In this document: positions 1 to 13,338 of the stretch, piece after piece
Layout of the letters: each line of letters starts with the position of its first letter
Numbering within the stretch: the first letter of the stretch is position 1
Origin: Larimichthys crocea
Lineage: Eukaryota > Chordata > Actinopteri > Sciaenidae
DNA length: 64,000 bases
Assembly (NCBI RefSeq): GCF_000972845.2
Contig: NC_040016.1
Span: 22,054,807-22,118,806, forward strand
Direction of reading: 5' to 3'
Program-made: the position numbers and the translations under genes
Notes under the pieces: generated by a model
Seen by the model: only the letters and a program-made list of their open reading frames with translations
Databases searched by the model: none
What the model was told of the DNA's origin: nothing

Positions 1-1380
1 AACCAGGACCTTTAGTTTGGATCAAGCAGCTTGTGAAAGTTCAGACTTAATATCTGGAGCTGTTATTTCCGTTGTCAGACACATATTTAATCAACATTTA
101 GTTGCTGTTGTTGTTGGTCCAATATTAAAGGACTTGGATCAAGGCCAAACTTCATCAAGACATCCCTTCTCGTCTGTATTAGTTTTATTGTTGTTTTTAA
201 TTTTGCCTTTTTCAGCCATGTCGCTTTTCAGAAATGTTTTAATCTAAATAAACCTGCAGAGGAAGATCGCCTGTGGCCGAGCCGTCGTCAGGACGGAGGA
301 TTAAAGAAGTAACAGGGAGAAGACGGCCATGAATCTGTGGGTACTTTTCTCATTTTGTTTGTGGAACTTATTTCTACCGAGCACCTGCAAAGAATCTGCG
401 AATGTGTGCATACCTCATGAAGCTTGTTTAGTCTGAGACTTTTAATTGGTTAAATACAGGAAATGAACGAGTGAGTAAATATTGTGATATTGCACCACCA
501 AACTTCCCTCGTACTCGTGTGTCTCAGCATTTTCTGATCATTTTTTAAAGCACAATCATTTGAATAACTTACTACAACAGTTTCCAAACTCCCCTTCGGG
601 CTATTTAAACAGGACAAAAGACAGTTACATCACGTTCTGTGCATCCGTAAGAGGCAGCGCTGTGTTTATGACATTACTTCAGGACATATTATCTCTCCTA
701 TTCGTCAAAATCTCGCCCGATGCCAGACAACGGAAACTGCTGGAGAGCTCCAGTTAAGGCCAGATTCCTATTAGTGGAAGAGCTGGCGTTTATATTCGGC
801 CTGAGCCCAGCATGGGTTTATATGTAGGCAGCTGCCATAGACTTACTAAATCACCAATTAGAGTAATGAGAAGCAGGCGGCGATGTTTATTCTCAGTCAC
901 GTGTCATCGGTGTACATGTGAGTGTGAAAACAAATGGACAAACATGGAAAAAGCGATTGGCACTTAATTGCGTCGAAGCTCATCTCGTTGAGTTCAGCGT
1001 CACATAAAACATAGAGAGAAAATCTCTGAATTAAAGTTGTTGTTTGGGGATCAGCAGCTGCAGACAGGCCTGAGGACACATTAATAAAGCACCAATACAG
1101 GATATTGCCAAGGTGACCGTATTTGCTACTGGTTCCCAGAACCAGTATTAAAAGATAAATGCTCAAATTTATTGTGACTGCCTCGCAGCTCTTTGCCCAG
1201 AGAGTCATTTAAATACCCAGAAGTGAAACTGAAAAGCCTGATTTGGTTCTCTAGGTAGCGATAACACAAACTGAAGCTGGAAATCAAGTTTGATTGTTGC
1301 CCCGTCATGTCGAAAAAATGTCCGAAGTGAAACTGAGGTGAATGATTCAGTCACAGAAACATCGACACCATAAAATACAC
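1..1380. other. No gene recognised
   Basis: AT-moderate unique-looking DNA. Open frames here are short (about 100 codons or less), overlap on both strands and carry no motif I recognise. Confidence 0.6.
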
Positions 1381-1598
1381 GATGTAACTTTGGGCTCCGG
1401 GTCGGGAGAAGTACGTAACGCTTTACGGCACTAAGTCACACAGCAGCAACTATTTCACTGATTCTGGTGAAACTGGATCATATTTTATGGAGGAAATGTT
1501 TTCTGGTTTTCCCTCTGATGTCCTCCGGCTGCTCCGCCTCAACTCTCTGTGATTTACAGAGTTTATGATGGACAGTGAAGTAACCTGCTGACAGCTGT

Positions 1599-1870
1599 AG
1601 CTGCTGTTAGCTCATGTTAGCTCAGTCTGTTAGCTGCTGTTAGCTCATGTTAGCTCAGTCTGTTAGCTCATGTTAACTCATGTTAGCTCAGTCTGTTAGC
1701 TCATGTTAGCTCAGTCTGTTTGCTGCTGTTAGGTCAGTCTGTTAGCTGCTGTTAGCTCATGTTAGCTCAGTCTGTTAGCTGCTGTTATCTCATGTTAGCT
1801 CAGTTTGTTAGCTGCTGTTAGCCTATGTTAGCTCAGTCTGTTAGCTGCTGTTAGCCTATGTTAGCTCAGT
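1599..1870 (-). repeat. GCTAAC minisatellite in copy 1
   Basis: Tandem array built from interchangeable 10- and 13-base words whose plus-strand forms are TGTTAGCTCA, TGTTAGCTGC and TGTTAGCTCAGTC. The order of words is irregular, as expected from unequal exchange or slippage. It is about 270 bases here against about 1 kb in the copy at 30 kb. Confidence 0.9.
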
Positions 1871-1914
1871 TCGTCAGCTTGGCAGTGAGCTCACCACCAA
1901 GCTGACGAACTGAG
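1865..1914. repeat. Short form of the composite-repeat palindrome
   Basis: Arms CTCAGTTCGTCAGCTTGG and its exact complement flank a centre with GAGCTC. Compared with the copy at 45025-45104 the central part around GGGTACCC is missing, leaving a shorter hairpin. Confidence 0.85.
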
Positions 1915-1983
1915 TGTTTGTACCAACAGGCGTTATGGACTACCAGGAAGAAGAAGAGGAGGTAACTAGGCTCAGTAGCCTCT

Positions 1984-2116
1984 ATGGACATGATGGCAGA
2001 GGAGAAGAGTAAATGTGGGACTGACTTTTAGTGGTTGGTGAGAGCTTGGTGAAATAAAAGGCTGAAAGACAGACGCCGAGCTGGGCTGACTGCTGCTGGA
2101 CTAGGCAGTGATATCA
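1984..2116 (+). pseudogene. Degraded MAEEK-type coding fragment (77-base deletion form)
   Basis: The frame begins ATG GAC ATG ATG GCA GAG GAG AAG, then is broken by a deletion of about 77 bases relative to the copy at 41592. After the deletion the remnants ELGEIKG, KTDAELG and LLLD can still be read in one frame but are interrupted by TGA or TAG codons. From memory this resembles an N-terminal basic region that recurs in uncharacterised, transposon-linked teleost proteins (basic KRK stretch, then an RVN.G..F..W.EL core). It cannot encode a product as it stands. Confidence 0.5.
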
Positions 2117-2286
2117 GCTGCTGCTGGGGACCTGGTAGAAGCAATGTAATCAGAACAAATACTCGAGTACAGCTGAACATAGTTACCACAGTGGGATTAC
2201 ACTCTGACACTGGAGACAACAAATATGAATTTCTACACAATGTTGCTCGAAACAGGAAGGGCTTTAAAGGAAGAAGAGAAGTACAG

Positions 2287-2345
2287 GTACAAGTACCTCA
2301 GCATTGTATCCGAGTATAGTACTTGAGTAAATGTTTTTTTGCACC
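2287..2345 (-). repeat. Fragment of AGTACTT-type interspersed repeat
   Basis: Contains AAGTACCTCAGCATTGTA followed by AGTACTTGAGTAAATG, the complement of the start of a repeat common in teleosts (GGAAAGTAACTAAGTACATT in the usual orientation). Related pieces lie at 28415, 29268, 43030, 43845 and 53540. Confidence 0.55.
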
Positions 2346-4249
2346 TTTGATGTGAAGACGTATTCACTAACTTGTTCTTGAACCAGAATAACTACATCAC
2401 TTCACCTGAAGCAAAGTGTTTTAGGAGCCTAAACGTTGCCACATGCTGAACTCAGAAACCTCGGCATCCACCGTCCATCCAAAACCACCGTACAACTCCG
2501 GTGTGGCACAAGAAGGCAATACTTCCCCGACTGGAAAAAAAACATGACCTGTGAACACAATCCAACGCTCAATTAAGTTTCCTCCAGAACCTATTTGGCA
2601 AAACCCGTTCGGTCTTATATAACCGTGATGACGGAGTTGCTCCACAGTTGGAGACCGGGCAGCTCTTGGTCTGAATATGGCTGCTCACCTGCTCTTCCTG
2701 ATTAAATCATTACTACACATGTACAAACTGTAGCTCTCGCGGTGCATGAGAGGTCACGTATTTTCGACACTCAGACTGTGATCTGAAGAATTTCAGAGAT
2801 GACTTAGAAACGTCCGATGGTATCGAGATAAAGTCAGCGCAGGAATGAGACCGATTCTCTGTAATTACACCAGTTCTAATTTATGGTACATTTTCCCACC
2901 ACAGGGCTTTAAACATCCAGTGCTGCGGTTACGTAAACATCAAATGAAGTGATTGATTATGTCGGAATGCACATGAGATATCATTTTCTACGAATCAGTT
3001 TTGATTATACTCTTTAAAGTAACTATACCTTCATGACCCTGCTGGCTCTTTGGTCACTGCCAGAAACAGAAATCTTACTCAATGACTGCAATCACTGTAA
3101 ACTGGAGTCGTTAAATGTGATATAAATGTGGATACTGAATGATGAACCTCAGGCGATGATTGTTCTCCAAGATAAATACACAGCATTGTGGAAATGAGAT
3201 CCTCGTTTGAACAAACGATGCTCTAAGACCAATTAGCTTTCATTGGGTATGTGTGACCTTTTTAAAAGCTGTAATTGAAACAGCGCCTTCCTGCGAATGG
3301 TATCAATAATCGCACACATGTTCTGTTGTTTGTACTTTTAAGAGGCTGAGCGTAGGAAGAAGAATTCAAATCGCTTATAGACACCATGCAGTGCAGCGAT
3401 GCTCTGTTGCAGTAACGAGCACTAATGAAGAACAGTGTAGTTGGGAGAGTTTGTCATTTGCATCAGCTAAACAAGGAAAATGAGAAGGAAAGATGGACAT
3501 GAAGTGGGAACACTGGTAACATAAAAAAGTTCTGCAGTTATGACTTAAAAGTTCCACAAAGAACCTTAGAAGGATAACACGGTTCTCCAGAGAACTCAAA
3601 GTACTTCACAGCTGTTACCAAGAACCAGTTTTTCTTAGAGTTTTGGAGAGGTAAATACAGCACCAACCAATGCAGTAGACCCTTGTTTTTCCACTCTAAA
3701 GTGAATACATCTTAAAATAATTTGTTTGTCTCTGCTGTCCGGTGAACATCCACAGTCAAAGGCTGGTTAAAAAGATGTTTATCATAAAAAAAGGGGTGGC
3801 AAGATTATCGTCTCTTCTGGAACACAGAGATGTTCACGTGAGAATATTTGTACCAAGAATGAAACCAAGAACTTGAGAGAGAAGTTCAAACAATGTCTTG
3901 GCTACACCGGAAGCCCAGAGACATTGGCTGTGGCCCCCAGAGGTTAAATCGTCACCAGACGGTAGCTCATAGGTTCCATGTTTGCTATTTGATCACTGGA
4001 CAAACAGTTTCTGACGGAAGCTACTGGCACCTTAAAACTCTTACACCCAAACTCGTGGCTCTGTGAGGCTGTCAACTCAGTTAGTTAGATTTAGTGTAAG
4101 ACGATATTGCTAACAAATGTGATGAAAAGACCAAAGATCATGTATGTACGTTAACATCGGCATGCCAACAGGTGTAATGATTAACATGTTCACCATTTCA
4201 GTTTAACTTGTTAATAAAGGTTTGAGTATGCTTACATCTGCCAATCCTC
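2346..4249. other. No gene recognised
   Basis: Only short open frames. Around 3540-3650 there are scattered GGTTCT/AGAACC words similar to those at 9285-9960, which suggests an old degraded repeat. Confidence 0.5.
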
Positions 4250-4570
4250 AATAAAAAACAAAGTAACCACAGCTGAGTCTTAATGGAATGCCAATAGTTG
4301 CAAGTATTTGGTCATAAACCAACCGCCTGTGGGGAACATGAATATCTGTACCAAAATCCATGTGGTGGATGGTAAGTAAAGGCGCTGGTTGTGCTACAGA
4401 AATGGTCGGTGGACCATCAAAGTTGGTGGGATTCATCCTCCGAGGGCCAGAAATGTCTACGAGATTTCACAGCAATCCATCAGGTTGTTGTTTCAGTCTG
4501 GACTGACCAACTAGGTCGACATTCCCATCCCTGCATGCCGCTAGCCTCTGGCGACATGGTTGAAATGTTA
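4250..4570 (+). repeat. Interspersed repeat (GGATTCATCC..CAGTCTGGAC family)
   Basis: The run GTGGGATTCATCC, then CAGCAATCCATCAGG.TGTTGTTTCAGTCTGGAC matches a very common teleost repeat whose consensus I recall as containing CAATCCATCCAATAGTTG and TTTCAGTCTGGACC. A second, shorter copy is at 26975-27090. Its element class is not clear to me. Confidence 0.6.
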
Positions 4571-4571
4571 A

Positions 4572-7500
4572 ATACTTGTCTACTAGGAAACAGATTCCGA
4601 ACATTGAAGGAGTAAAATTTCGAACTGTGCTGACGGTAGTGGAGGAGACGTAAAGATCCTTTGGCAGTGATCCCGGCTCCGAGAAAGAGAAAACCAGCTA
4701 ACGCAGTGATGTCGATAGGCAGTGAACATGTCGAACCTGCGTTCAGCTCTGTTCGTTTTCAGTTCAAACCATCTGTCTGACACATCCTCCATGTTTTTAA
4801 AGAGACAATCACACTCAACTTTTGTCCGGATCTGTTAATCTGAGAGCTGCCGTCGAAAAGAAACTACAAAAACTCTGTTGCCGCTGTGTTTTTCTTTTCT
4901 TTTACTCCAAATGAAAAATGATCAGGTCATCGACGTGCTAAGTGAGCTCCATGATCACTGGAGCCATGAAGCTAATTTCAAAAACACATGTGGAAGGGTT
5001 ATTTTCCTCCTGCCCGTGCTCTCCGAATATATACAGTACATGTTTTTTGTCCATCAGCAGTGATCTACAAAATGCCGTATGGCTCAGCTTGTGTTCACGT
5101 GGTCGACCATCCAGCCAAGTGCAGGTCAGGTAAATCTCATTATATATGATGTGTGGACATTGAAGAAAAGCAGAGTACGGTGACGTTTATTGGGTGGATT
5201 TAGTGTAAGTGCTGCTGCATGTCATCCAGCAGTGTCAGGATAAGATCATTTGTGGTCATGAAGGCAGCCGTGCCCTAAAGTGCAGATTTCTTATTGCTAA
5301 CAAATCCAATAAAAAGACCAAAAACCAACACTGAATGTATCCTTGAACAAGTATTCTGTGTGTGTCAAAGCCTCATACATCCTCCTCAGTATAACATACA
5401 CCATCCAGCGGCACCAAAAATACTCAAAAGAGCACCAAATGTGGATTCATCCACCGCTGAAAATAGTCCCCATTTCCTCCTAACTGAGTAACGTTTGTTA
5501 AAACCTTGTGAGCAGCTGTTTGAGGAAATGTCCAGGTGTTGGGGAAGATGCGTAAAAGTAGTTTGAACTTGCTCGAGTGATGTAAATCGAGTCAAATCGT
5601 GTCGTGTGTTTATTTGTGCTGAACGTAACCGCTATGAAATCAGAAAATAACTTTGTATTCCTCTGTCTATGTCGCTCAACCACTGCCTGTTCATTATAAC
5701 AGATGCTATGTGAGAGCTTAGACGGGTGGAGGTGGCTGATGGAGGATGAAGGCTGAGAGAGAATCACATTTAAGATGACTGAATGTGCTAACATCAGTTT
5801 ATGTTCAAACACTTTGGTGGACATTAACATTCATTTAGCTCAGCATGCATGCTGATTTTAAATGGACCCATCTTTCTTTGTAGTTTGGATTTCAGCCTGC
5901 AGAGGCTGGATGGAAAGCTCAAGCTCATGTGATCTGAACTGCGGCTGCTTCAGATAATCATGTTGTAAGTTTTTGTCATCATAATAAAAAGACAACTCTC
6001 TTTATAACAAGACAGAGAAGTAAAAGTCGTGTTTCTCCCTCTGTACTACAGACATAACTTTCCCTTTACAAACAGGCTTTCATATGGCCGACATGAACAA
6101 GTCTTCCAGCCCCATGCTCAGCTCTGTCCTGAGGTTACATTCAAACGTGTACAAATCCGTGCAGGCCAGAGCAGCCAGGCTCACCTTATATTTATGAGAG
6201 CTTTAGGATGATTTGCGACGTCTGGATGGCTCCGCAAACATCCATCAGCTGCCCACTTTGAGGATTCCTAACACACGGTAATCTCGCCCCGAGTTAAAGA
6301 CAGAAAATTGGACGTGCTTATTTTCCGAAGAGCTTCACGACGTTAGGTGAGGTGCCACATGGAGCACATTTTACAGAGTTATGTTCTCTGAGGAATTTCC
6401 ACTTGATGGCTCATTTCAAACATCTGAGCTCCACCTGAAACACTTTCTGCAGAGGTTGAAGCTGGGATGGTAAAACTGTCAGAGAATTGAACTTTTCATT
6501 GGGACAGAAGAAGATTCAGCTCACTGAAGACTGTTTAAAGCTCATACAGAACATTTTCTCCGAGAAACGTGTTGATTGAGTTATTAAACGTGATTTTTGA
6601 CACTTTGATGGCACGAACTAAATTCCAGTCAACTCCATTTAACTTTTAACATATGACATCGTGTTAGAGGTGAGGAAGAAATGTCAGATTTTCAAAGAAA
6701 GCTGTAATTTTGCAAGAAAAACATGTAACCTATAACTTAAGTATCATAATATTGAAGTGAATGGTTGTTTCTATCTGTTAGCTCTGTGCTGAAATGGCGA
6801 CTTGTCCAATATCAGCTGGGATTAGCTTCAGAAAATCTTCTTTCTTTCCCTTAACTCGTGGTTGCATGTGTATACTGCAGATCATAGCGGTTACACACGA
6901 CACATCACCGTGAATGAACTGTTGTGCATGCATCAGTTAGTACTCTGGAAGACTATATATTCTATACATGTAAACATATGTTAGAAAACCAGCCAGTGTT
7001 CCAGCTCACGATTCACCTCAGATTTTCCAGTTGGAGTGTGTTGGTTGATTATGTAATAAAAAATAAAATAAAAAAAACACGCCATCCCTTAAGTTATTGA
7101 GTCAAACACCATTACCTAAGAATAAGAGATATAAAACTCTTTAAAAGTCTGGCGGCGTTTCGAGGTGATGGATGAGGTTACATAGTTTTCCTCACTTCGA
7201 AATAAACACTCACCGTTGTGCAAATTACTCCTCTGAAGTTCTTGACCTTTTCTTTCAGGGCAAATGACTCACTGATCAAACTGCCAATTTTAAGAGAAGA
7301 AGTCGAGTTCTGAGAGGAAAAAATGTGGATATAAAGCACGCAAACCGTGATAAACTGTCATCTGTCAGAGGATGACAAATCTGAGTTTTTAGGTGGTTTG
7401 CGTAACCTCTCTCTCCTCGTTGGTTTGCCGTCTCTCCTGTCATCAGCAGATCTTCATGCCATTGGCGGCTAAAGGCAGCTAATTTGAGTCTGTCTGCAGC

Positions 7501-9284
7501 AGTAAAGGAGCCCAGTGATTAATACAGCTGAACAAATGTATCTAAAAAGGCATAAGTGATGTCTGATGATACCAGACAGAGCCTTAATATTCAGGTCAGG
7601 TATTGATTAACTTAGAAACATATTGAGATCAATGTCAGTGGGTGTTAAGTAACAAAATCAAGAAGCTCGGAGGTGTTGTGGAAAGTTATATTACAGTCTA
7701 TGCTAGTGCTGCCACTTTTTATATGAAATTTGAACTATTGTTCGACCACGGTGGGAAAAAACTTAATTTTCAATATGTCAGGAACTGTTAAATTCAAAAT
7801 TGTCAGTATAAACACAGTCAGGGGGTGTTCCCATAGTTGTCAACCTTGGGACCTCAAAAAATATAGGGAGCATTTCAAAACCAATGTGGGGGTTTGATGG
7901 TCCACCCTGAGAAAATGTGAGTTTCATCGACTTTGACTTCGCACACACTCCGGTGTGAAGATTTGTCATAAATCAGGAGAAAAACTTGAGTCTCCTCCAG
8001 GAGCATTGGGTTGGCAAGTATAGGTGTTCCTAAAATGTTGAATGTCCCACTATGAACAAAGTGAAACTAGCGTCTAGGATGCCGCATTAAACACATCACA
8101 ATGACAACTAAATATCTAAGAGGTCATTCTGAATTTTCCATCATGGATGTAAGAAGCATGACAAGAGGAAAGGTTGCTTCGACTTTGTAGAGTGTGTCTT
8201 CCTTAAAGTAATGTTAGATTATCAGGATCGAGTTTTCAAACAGCACAAACTCTCTGAACTTTCACTGAAATCTGTAAGAGATGCTTGATGCTTGTTAACC
8301 CTAACCCTTAGGAGTTGGTGGCACTTCCACTGGGAGCATCTGTAGAGAATATGGTCGCCGGATGACGGTACCGCGACCAGCCATGCAAGGAGTATGAAGC
8401 AAGTTGAGTTGGGTGGAAGTCGGACTACGGAAATGGCATCGAGAAGACTCTGATCATTAAAGTAGACAAAAGGAAAACTATTTAACTTACTCATGGTTCT
8501 CATGCTTCTGCACATAAGCCAAGGAAAAGTGACCAAATCTGGCAGGCTAAACTTCCCCCCTTTGAAACACTCCTGGTGGGGTATGAAGCCACATGGAGAA
8601 TGAACCAAAACTGGAGGTTTCAAAGGAAGGGAGCGTAAAGAAATGGCACAATTAAAAAACAAATGGAGGTCAAACCTTAAACGGAAAGTAAATGGTGTTG
8701 GTTTTATGCATATCTGTGAGCGTGATTGGTTAAATTTCTGAAGCGTGAGCTCACAGGTTTCAATAAACGTATGTCAGGTGGTTTTCTAGTTAAGGTAGAA
8801 CTCCAAGTTGCAAAGTTTGATAGAGTAATGAGATAATCCTCTACTTCCAACCAAGCAACAAAGGTGACCTCATGCATCTGCCTGTTAGAAGGATTAAATG
8901 TGGTCATGTAGTCAGGCAACCATCTGAACACAGCATACCTGCTGCACATGTAAAATAAATCAACATTTTAGTGTCATTCTTGTCCCTTTAGATCTAAACT
9001 ATTACGGGACTTGATGCAACGTGACGGTTCATCAACAGCGGCTATTACCAGACTGCTGAGAGCGAAGCTGACGGTGAGGTAACTTATTTCATAAACGGAT
9101 GTGCCCGATGTAGTCACCCTCAGAGATCTGTTCTCTCAACGTTCTTCACATAAATTCTTGACTTTATGGGGCGTCAACAGTATGTGAAATGTCTGTGAGA
9201 GGAAAAAAGACAAAGGCACTCATCTCCTCCCTCTCCAAACCCTGTTATTAAACCCCCTCCCTCTGTAGCGCCAGGACAAGATGT
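4572..9284. other. No gene recognised
   Basis: About 4.7 kb with no recognised element. The longest open frame (8222-8662, minus, 146 codons) shows no known motif and no splice context that convinces me. Confidence 0.5.
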
Positions 9285-9960
9285 TTCTACACAGAACCTT
9301 TTTGGTGGTTAAGAGTTGTTAGCCAATAGAACAATTCTCCATTCTATGTGAAAACCTCTTAAAAACAAACCCTGTACAAAGGTTCCCAGACCAGAAGATA
9401 CATGGTACTATCATGAACACTCAGCATAGAAAGGTTCTCTACAGGTTCTTCTAGATGGTTCTACTCCATATAAAAAGGTTTTCTATAGATCAGATGCTAT
9501 GTTATTGATTAGTTCTCTGCAGTTCCTCCAAACACTGTAACATGAAGATGATCCCCCAACAGAGAAAGGCTCTCAGGCTCAGATACTTCTTTGGTATTCT
9601 GGGGATCACTTATCCAAAGTTGATGTACACTTCTAAGCTCATGTAGCTTTAAACCATACATGTATTTTATAACATCTAAATCCAACCGTTTAGTGCTGCA
9701 CAGAAACCTTTGCACAAGATATCTAAGCTCATAGTTCTACGTAGAACTTTGGAGGCTTCACTGTAATGCAAATATGTTTCTACGTTGAACCTTTTCATGG
9801 TGCTTACCCAATGAAACAACCCTTGTTTAAAGTCAAACAGTTCTAAACACCTACAGCCAAGCCCAGATAGCTCCAAACAGAACACTGCTGTTCAATAGAG
9901 AACCATTCTGAAATGTTTTCTACAGCTCAGATGGCTCTAAATATGAAATGTTTGGGCCCA
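9285..9960. repeat. Degraded AGAACC/GGTTCT-rich repeat
   Basis: Words such as AGAACCTTTTT, AAAGGTTCTC, GGTTCTTCTAG and their complements recur irregularly through this stretch. They resemble the short internally repetitive TAGAACC..GGTTCT element scattered in fish genomes. Edges cannot be fixed. Confidence 0.4.
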
Positions 9961-10739
9961 GTTTATGCAATCATTAATGCACCAGACTACAGGAATTATA
10001 GTCCAGTTAACCTCAGATTCACTCCTCCTGCTCTGGGACCTTGGTCAGTACTTATGTTCGGCCCAGACCATCTGGTAGCGTGAGAAGTTTACAGATCCAG
10101 TCTTAAACCTCCTAACCTGATTGAAGACTCATCTGGACTACAGTGATGATTTCAGTTTAATACTTAGAATTAAAAAATCTGGACCAATATCTCAACACAA
10201 CAATGAAAGATAAGTCTACCAGGAAACATCGAAGCCCTTGGGGCTAATGTTAGCTAATTGACAGATACTGAACAGTTCACCTCCAGGTCTGATGACCTGC
10301 GTTCACCACATTTCCCCAACCGGTCTGTCATCCATTGTGCTTTTGTTCTTTCCCATCATTACAGCGAGTTGTTGCGCCACATCGGTCTCCATTTCGTTTA
10401 TATCTGCTTCCCCATGAGATCATGCAAGATCACGCGAGGTGGTGAATTTCACCCCCTGGCACTATAATCTTAATAATATCCTATTTGTTTGACATTAGCG
10501 TGTGTGATGCAACCCGATTTCAAAATCAGTTTGGACGATTTCTCTTCAAAGTTCAGATGTGCTTTTATACTCATGTGCAGCTCTACATGTGTGATGCTGT
10601 CAACAATCATTTAGGACTCGGTGCTATTAGTAGAATTAGTATGAACAACACAGGTGGCTGTTATTAAGATGATTCCTGGGTCTGCATTCATGATTTCTGC
10701 AGTGTTCTGTTCATCTTATTATAGGACTTCTGTTCACTT
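9961..10739. other. No gene recognised
   Basis: Unique-looking sequence with two short open frames of 60-69 codons and no motif. Confidence 0.5.
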
Positions 10740-10972
10740 CAGGTTCAGTGTGTAACTTTTAGGGTGATCTATTAGCAGAAATAACATGCCTAACTATGTT
10801 TTCAGTGATATATGTACAGTATCTAAGAGCCCCAACAAGTTACTCATGTCATTGTGACGATGACCTCTTTTGGCACATGAAGGCAATGGGAGCGGTAAGC
10901 GGTTGAGTTGATTGCAATCTCCAATCTCACCATTAGCCGACACTAAATCTTACACACTGTACCTTTAAGTAT
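10740..10972. mobile_element. MITE-like element with 15-20 base inverted ends
   Basis: The left end AGGTTCAGTGTGTAACTTTT and the right end CTTACACACTGTACCTTTAA are near-complementary, enclosing about 190 bases without coding capacity. The sequence TTAGGGTGATCTATTAGCAG after the left end matches a repeat that is abundant in teleosts. Other pieces in this window are at 32418-32448, 52508-52620 and 54090-54195. It is likely a non-autonomous DNA transposon; I could not identify an 8-base target duplication with confidence. Confidence 0.7.
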
Positions 10973-12220
10973 TTGCAGACATTTTTTGGGCGCTTGCACC
11001 TTCAGAGGGAAATTCAGGTCACTTCAGGCTGAAATTAGCCAGTATGATGTCGTACATCTCCATTACGGTTCAAAACGTGTCAGAAAATCCACTCCTCTGT
11101 GATCAGCACATCATCTTGCATGTTCACACATACACGAGAGAGAGAGAGAACATTTTCCTTACTGCAACACTGCCGAGTTCGATGCCAGCTATTTTTATTA
11201 ACACTGGGGTTTTCCAATCGCCTGAGGTGTTGGAATGCTTTCCAGTCCAGCCACATAAACTCTGCTCCGTTCTTTTTTTCCAAGAGCTTTGAAAAAACAG
11301 AAATCCATGCACACGTTAAGTTTACTGTCTCGCTTAATCCCTCGATTGATAAGCCTGTTCTGTTGTTCAGGAATCACACCAAAGCAGAAACGGGTAGGAA
11401 ACACCTCTGCTTCTCAAGTTTTTAACAACTTCTTGTAAATAATCACTGTACTGCATTACTTAATTGGAGATTTTATGTCTTAAGCCAAAGAGTGCATTCT
11501 GTTTAAATTATCCACAGAACCAGCAAGCCAAGTTCTCAGAATCCATTTCTCCCTTTAGATGCTGTTGTTTTCATATTCTTAAGCAGAAGAGGAAGCATTC
11601 TGGGTTTGATTTTCATCCATTAAAAACTAATTAAGGATTCAGATTTGCTTGAAGCCGAGTCACATGCGCCCTCTGGGATTAGACGATATCTGTCAACTCC
11701 TATGGTCGCTATTTAGTCACTTGATTTACAGCCGCGCTGTTGCTTAAACCTCATCTGCTGCAAGAGGATGGGCTTTTAATCCACAGACACTCGGGTATGC
11801 GCATGATTGAATTATTCTGTGACATATCATATGGTCTGTGAGTATATATTTCCCAAATGTGAAGTGAAAATGTCGATTTCCAAACATTTTTCATGGGACG
11901 TTTCAGAGCACCACCCTTCATTCATTACAAATAGATCCCAAGAATCCACATATGGGAAGAATTATATATCATAATATAAAAAATACTAGTTTTCACATCA
12001 GGATTAAATAATTTGCCCAATGACACAACAATTAAAAGTCAACTTTCATTGTCAGACAAAGAAAGCGGCATAAACATGTTGGAATCTTTGAGGCAGCTGC
12101 TCGATGTCAGTGTCGGGGGTTTATCAGAGCTTGTTTGCCGTAAACAGCTGCAGCTGCAGCTGGAAACAGAGTCGATGAGACTGAACCCAAACAGTCAGAT
12201 TTATGTTTCAGTGTTTGTGT
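10973..12220. other. No gene recognised
   Basis: Contains a short GA run near 11136-11149 and overlapping open frames on both strands at 11044-11425 that look like chance. Confidence 0.5.
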
Positions 12221-12267
12221 CACATCTGTCCTCTGTCCTCCAGTGTCTGTCCAACACTGACACAAAG
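12221..12267 (+). repeat. Left arm of 47-base inverted repeat pair
   Basis: Starts CACATCTGTCCTCTGTCC and ends CAACACTGACACAAAG. It is complementary to 13339-13385 at about 46 of 47 positions. The pair encloses about 1.07 kb that includes the first copy of a local duplicated repeat. Confidence 0.85.
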
Positions 12268-12800
12268 TCCTGCTTTCAGTATCTTCAGGTAGAAAAGCCT
12301 CTGAGACCAAAAGGGAGTCACGTTACACTTCTGAGGTGATTTACAGACTCATGCATTCCCCGTCACTGTTGGTTTTGGAGGTTGTGTTTGTTCACTGGAA
12401 GGTAACAATGACATCATCTTGTACTCTACCTGCATGTGTAGCGTGGCTATAGGTGGCTAACAGGACAATAGGCTCACTGCTTGCAGGGTAGCTGGAGAAG
12501 TTAAGCGAGCGAGCTACAAAGGTTATGGCTAACACGTTCCCTCGGATCTTTATCGCATCTGCATTTTGTTCAGTTGCACATTTCTCTTTCAGGCAATAAA
12601 GTTGTTGCTGGGAAAGCTTAGTTAACAGAGACTTCTTCCTGGTATGAAGGTCAGCGATGGATGGCGACTGATTTCTGTCCAGTCTTTCTTCTCAATCTGC
12701 CCTTTTCAAGCTACAAATTACAAACATGAACTGTTTTCCCTCCAGAATCTATGACTTGGTGGAAAAAGACGATCAAAAGACGCTTTTTTTAAAAAGCATC

Positions 12801-13245
12801 AAGGGACGTTAAAACTCTCATAGAAACAGAAAGGGATTAGCAGCTCCTAAAAGGCAACGACAGAAGAAAATCTGGAATATATTATTGTGAATGAATGAAG
12901 CTCTCAGTGAATTTATAAAACAAACAACAAACAAAATGCATCTGTACTGCATGACCCCGATACCCATGATGCATGATGTGGCAACCAAAGAAGCTGGCAT
13001 CAGTTTGAATGTTTTGCCACCATAGGAAGGAGACGCAAAGAGGCTAAATAAAAATATATGGCATTGTGGTAAAAATCTGTGACTCATTCAAAAGCCAATG
13101 AAGCTGCTCTAATTCAAATTTTCACATGAACAACGTTTGTAGTGATGAACTAGCTGGTGTCAACCGCTACCTTTCCGTGAACCCAAACACAACCTCAAAC
13201 CAGCAACGTTCTGTCAACAATACCGAGGTGGTTTTCTTGCCGGGT
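12801..13245 (+). repeat. Interspersed repeat B, copy 1
   Basis: Runs from AAGGGACGTTAAAACTCTC to GAGGTGGTTTTCTTGCCGGG and is repeated in the same orientation at 16229-16655 with small indels and substitutions. On the minus strand both copies keep an 80-90 codon open frame (here 12818-13087) containing MPASLVATSCIMGIGVMQ, but there is no coding evidence beyond shared ancestry. Class unknown. Confidence 0.8.
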
Positions 13246-13338
13246 TTGGCTCTTGGCATCCTGAGTCAGTTCAGTTATCATCAACAACTTTTCATGGTTT
13301 ATCAGGAAATGACAAACTCTAAAACACCATGAAGAACA

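Larger units (their letters stand above)
1381..2211 (-). repeat. GCTAAC composite repeat, copy 1
   Basis: This is a reverse-oriented copy of the composite repeat best seen at 29985-31633. Read on the minus strand it has the 5' block (2120-2211, with CAGCTGTACTCGAGTA), the antisense coding remnant (1984-2116), a shortened palindrome (1865-1914), a GCTAAC minisatellite (1599-1870) and the conserved 3' block (1384-1598). Homology to other copies stops near 1381, earlier than the ends of the 30-kb and 59-kb copies, so this copy is 3'-truncated. The class of element is unknown; no reverse transcriptase or transposase is encoded. Confidence 0.85.

Noticed and set aside
1599..1870. Regular repeat array considered as CRISPR
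   Set aside because: Units are contiguous with no unique spacers, and the genome is animal; it is a minisatellite.
8292..8312. TTAACCCTAACCCTTA, resembling telomere repeat
   Set aside because: Barely two units; chance occurrence is likely.
8222..8662. 146-codon minus-strand open frame
   Set aside because: No motif, no splice context and no repeat relation; length is possible by chance in 64 kb.
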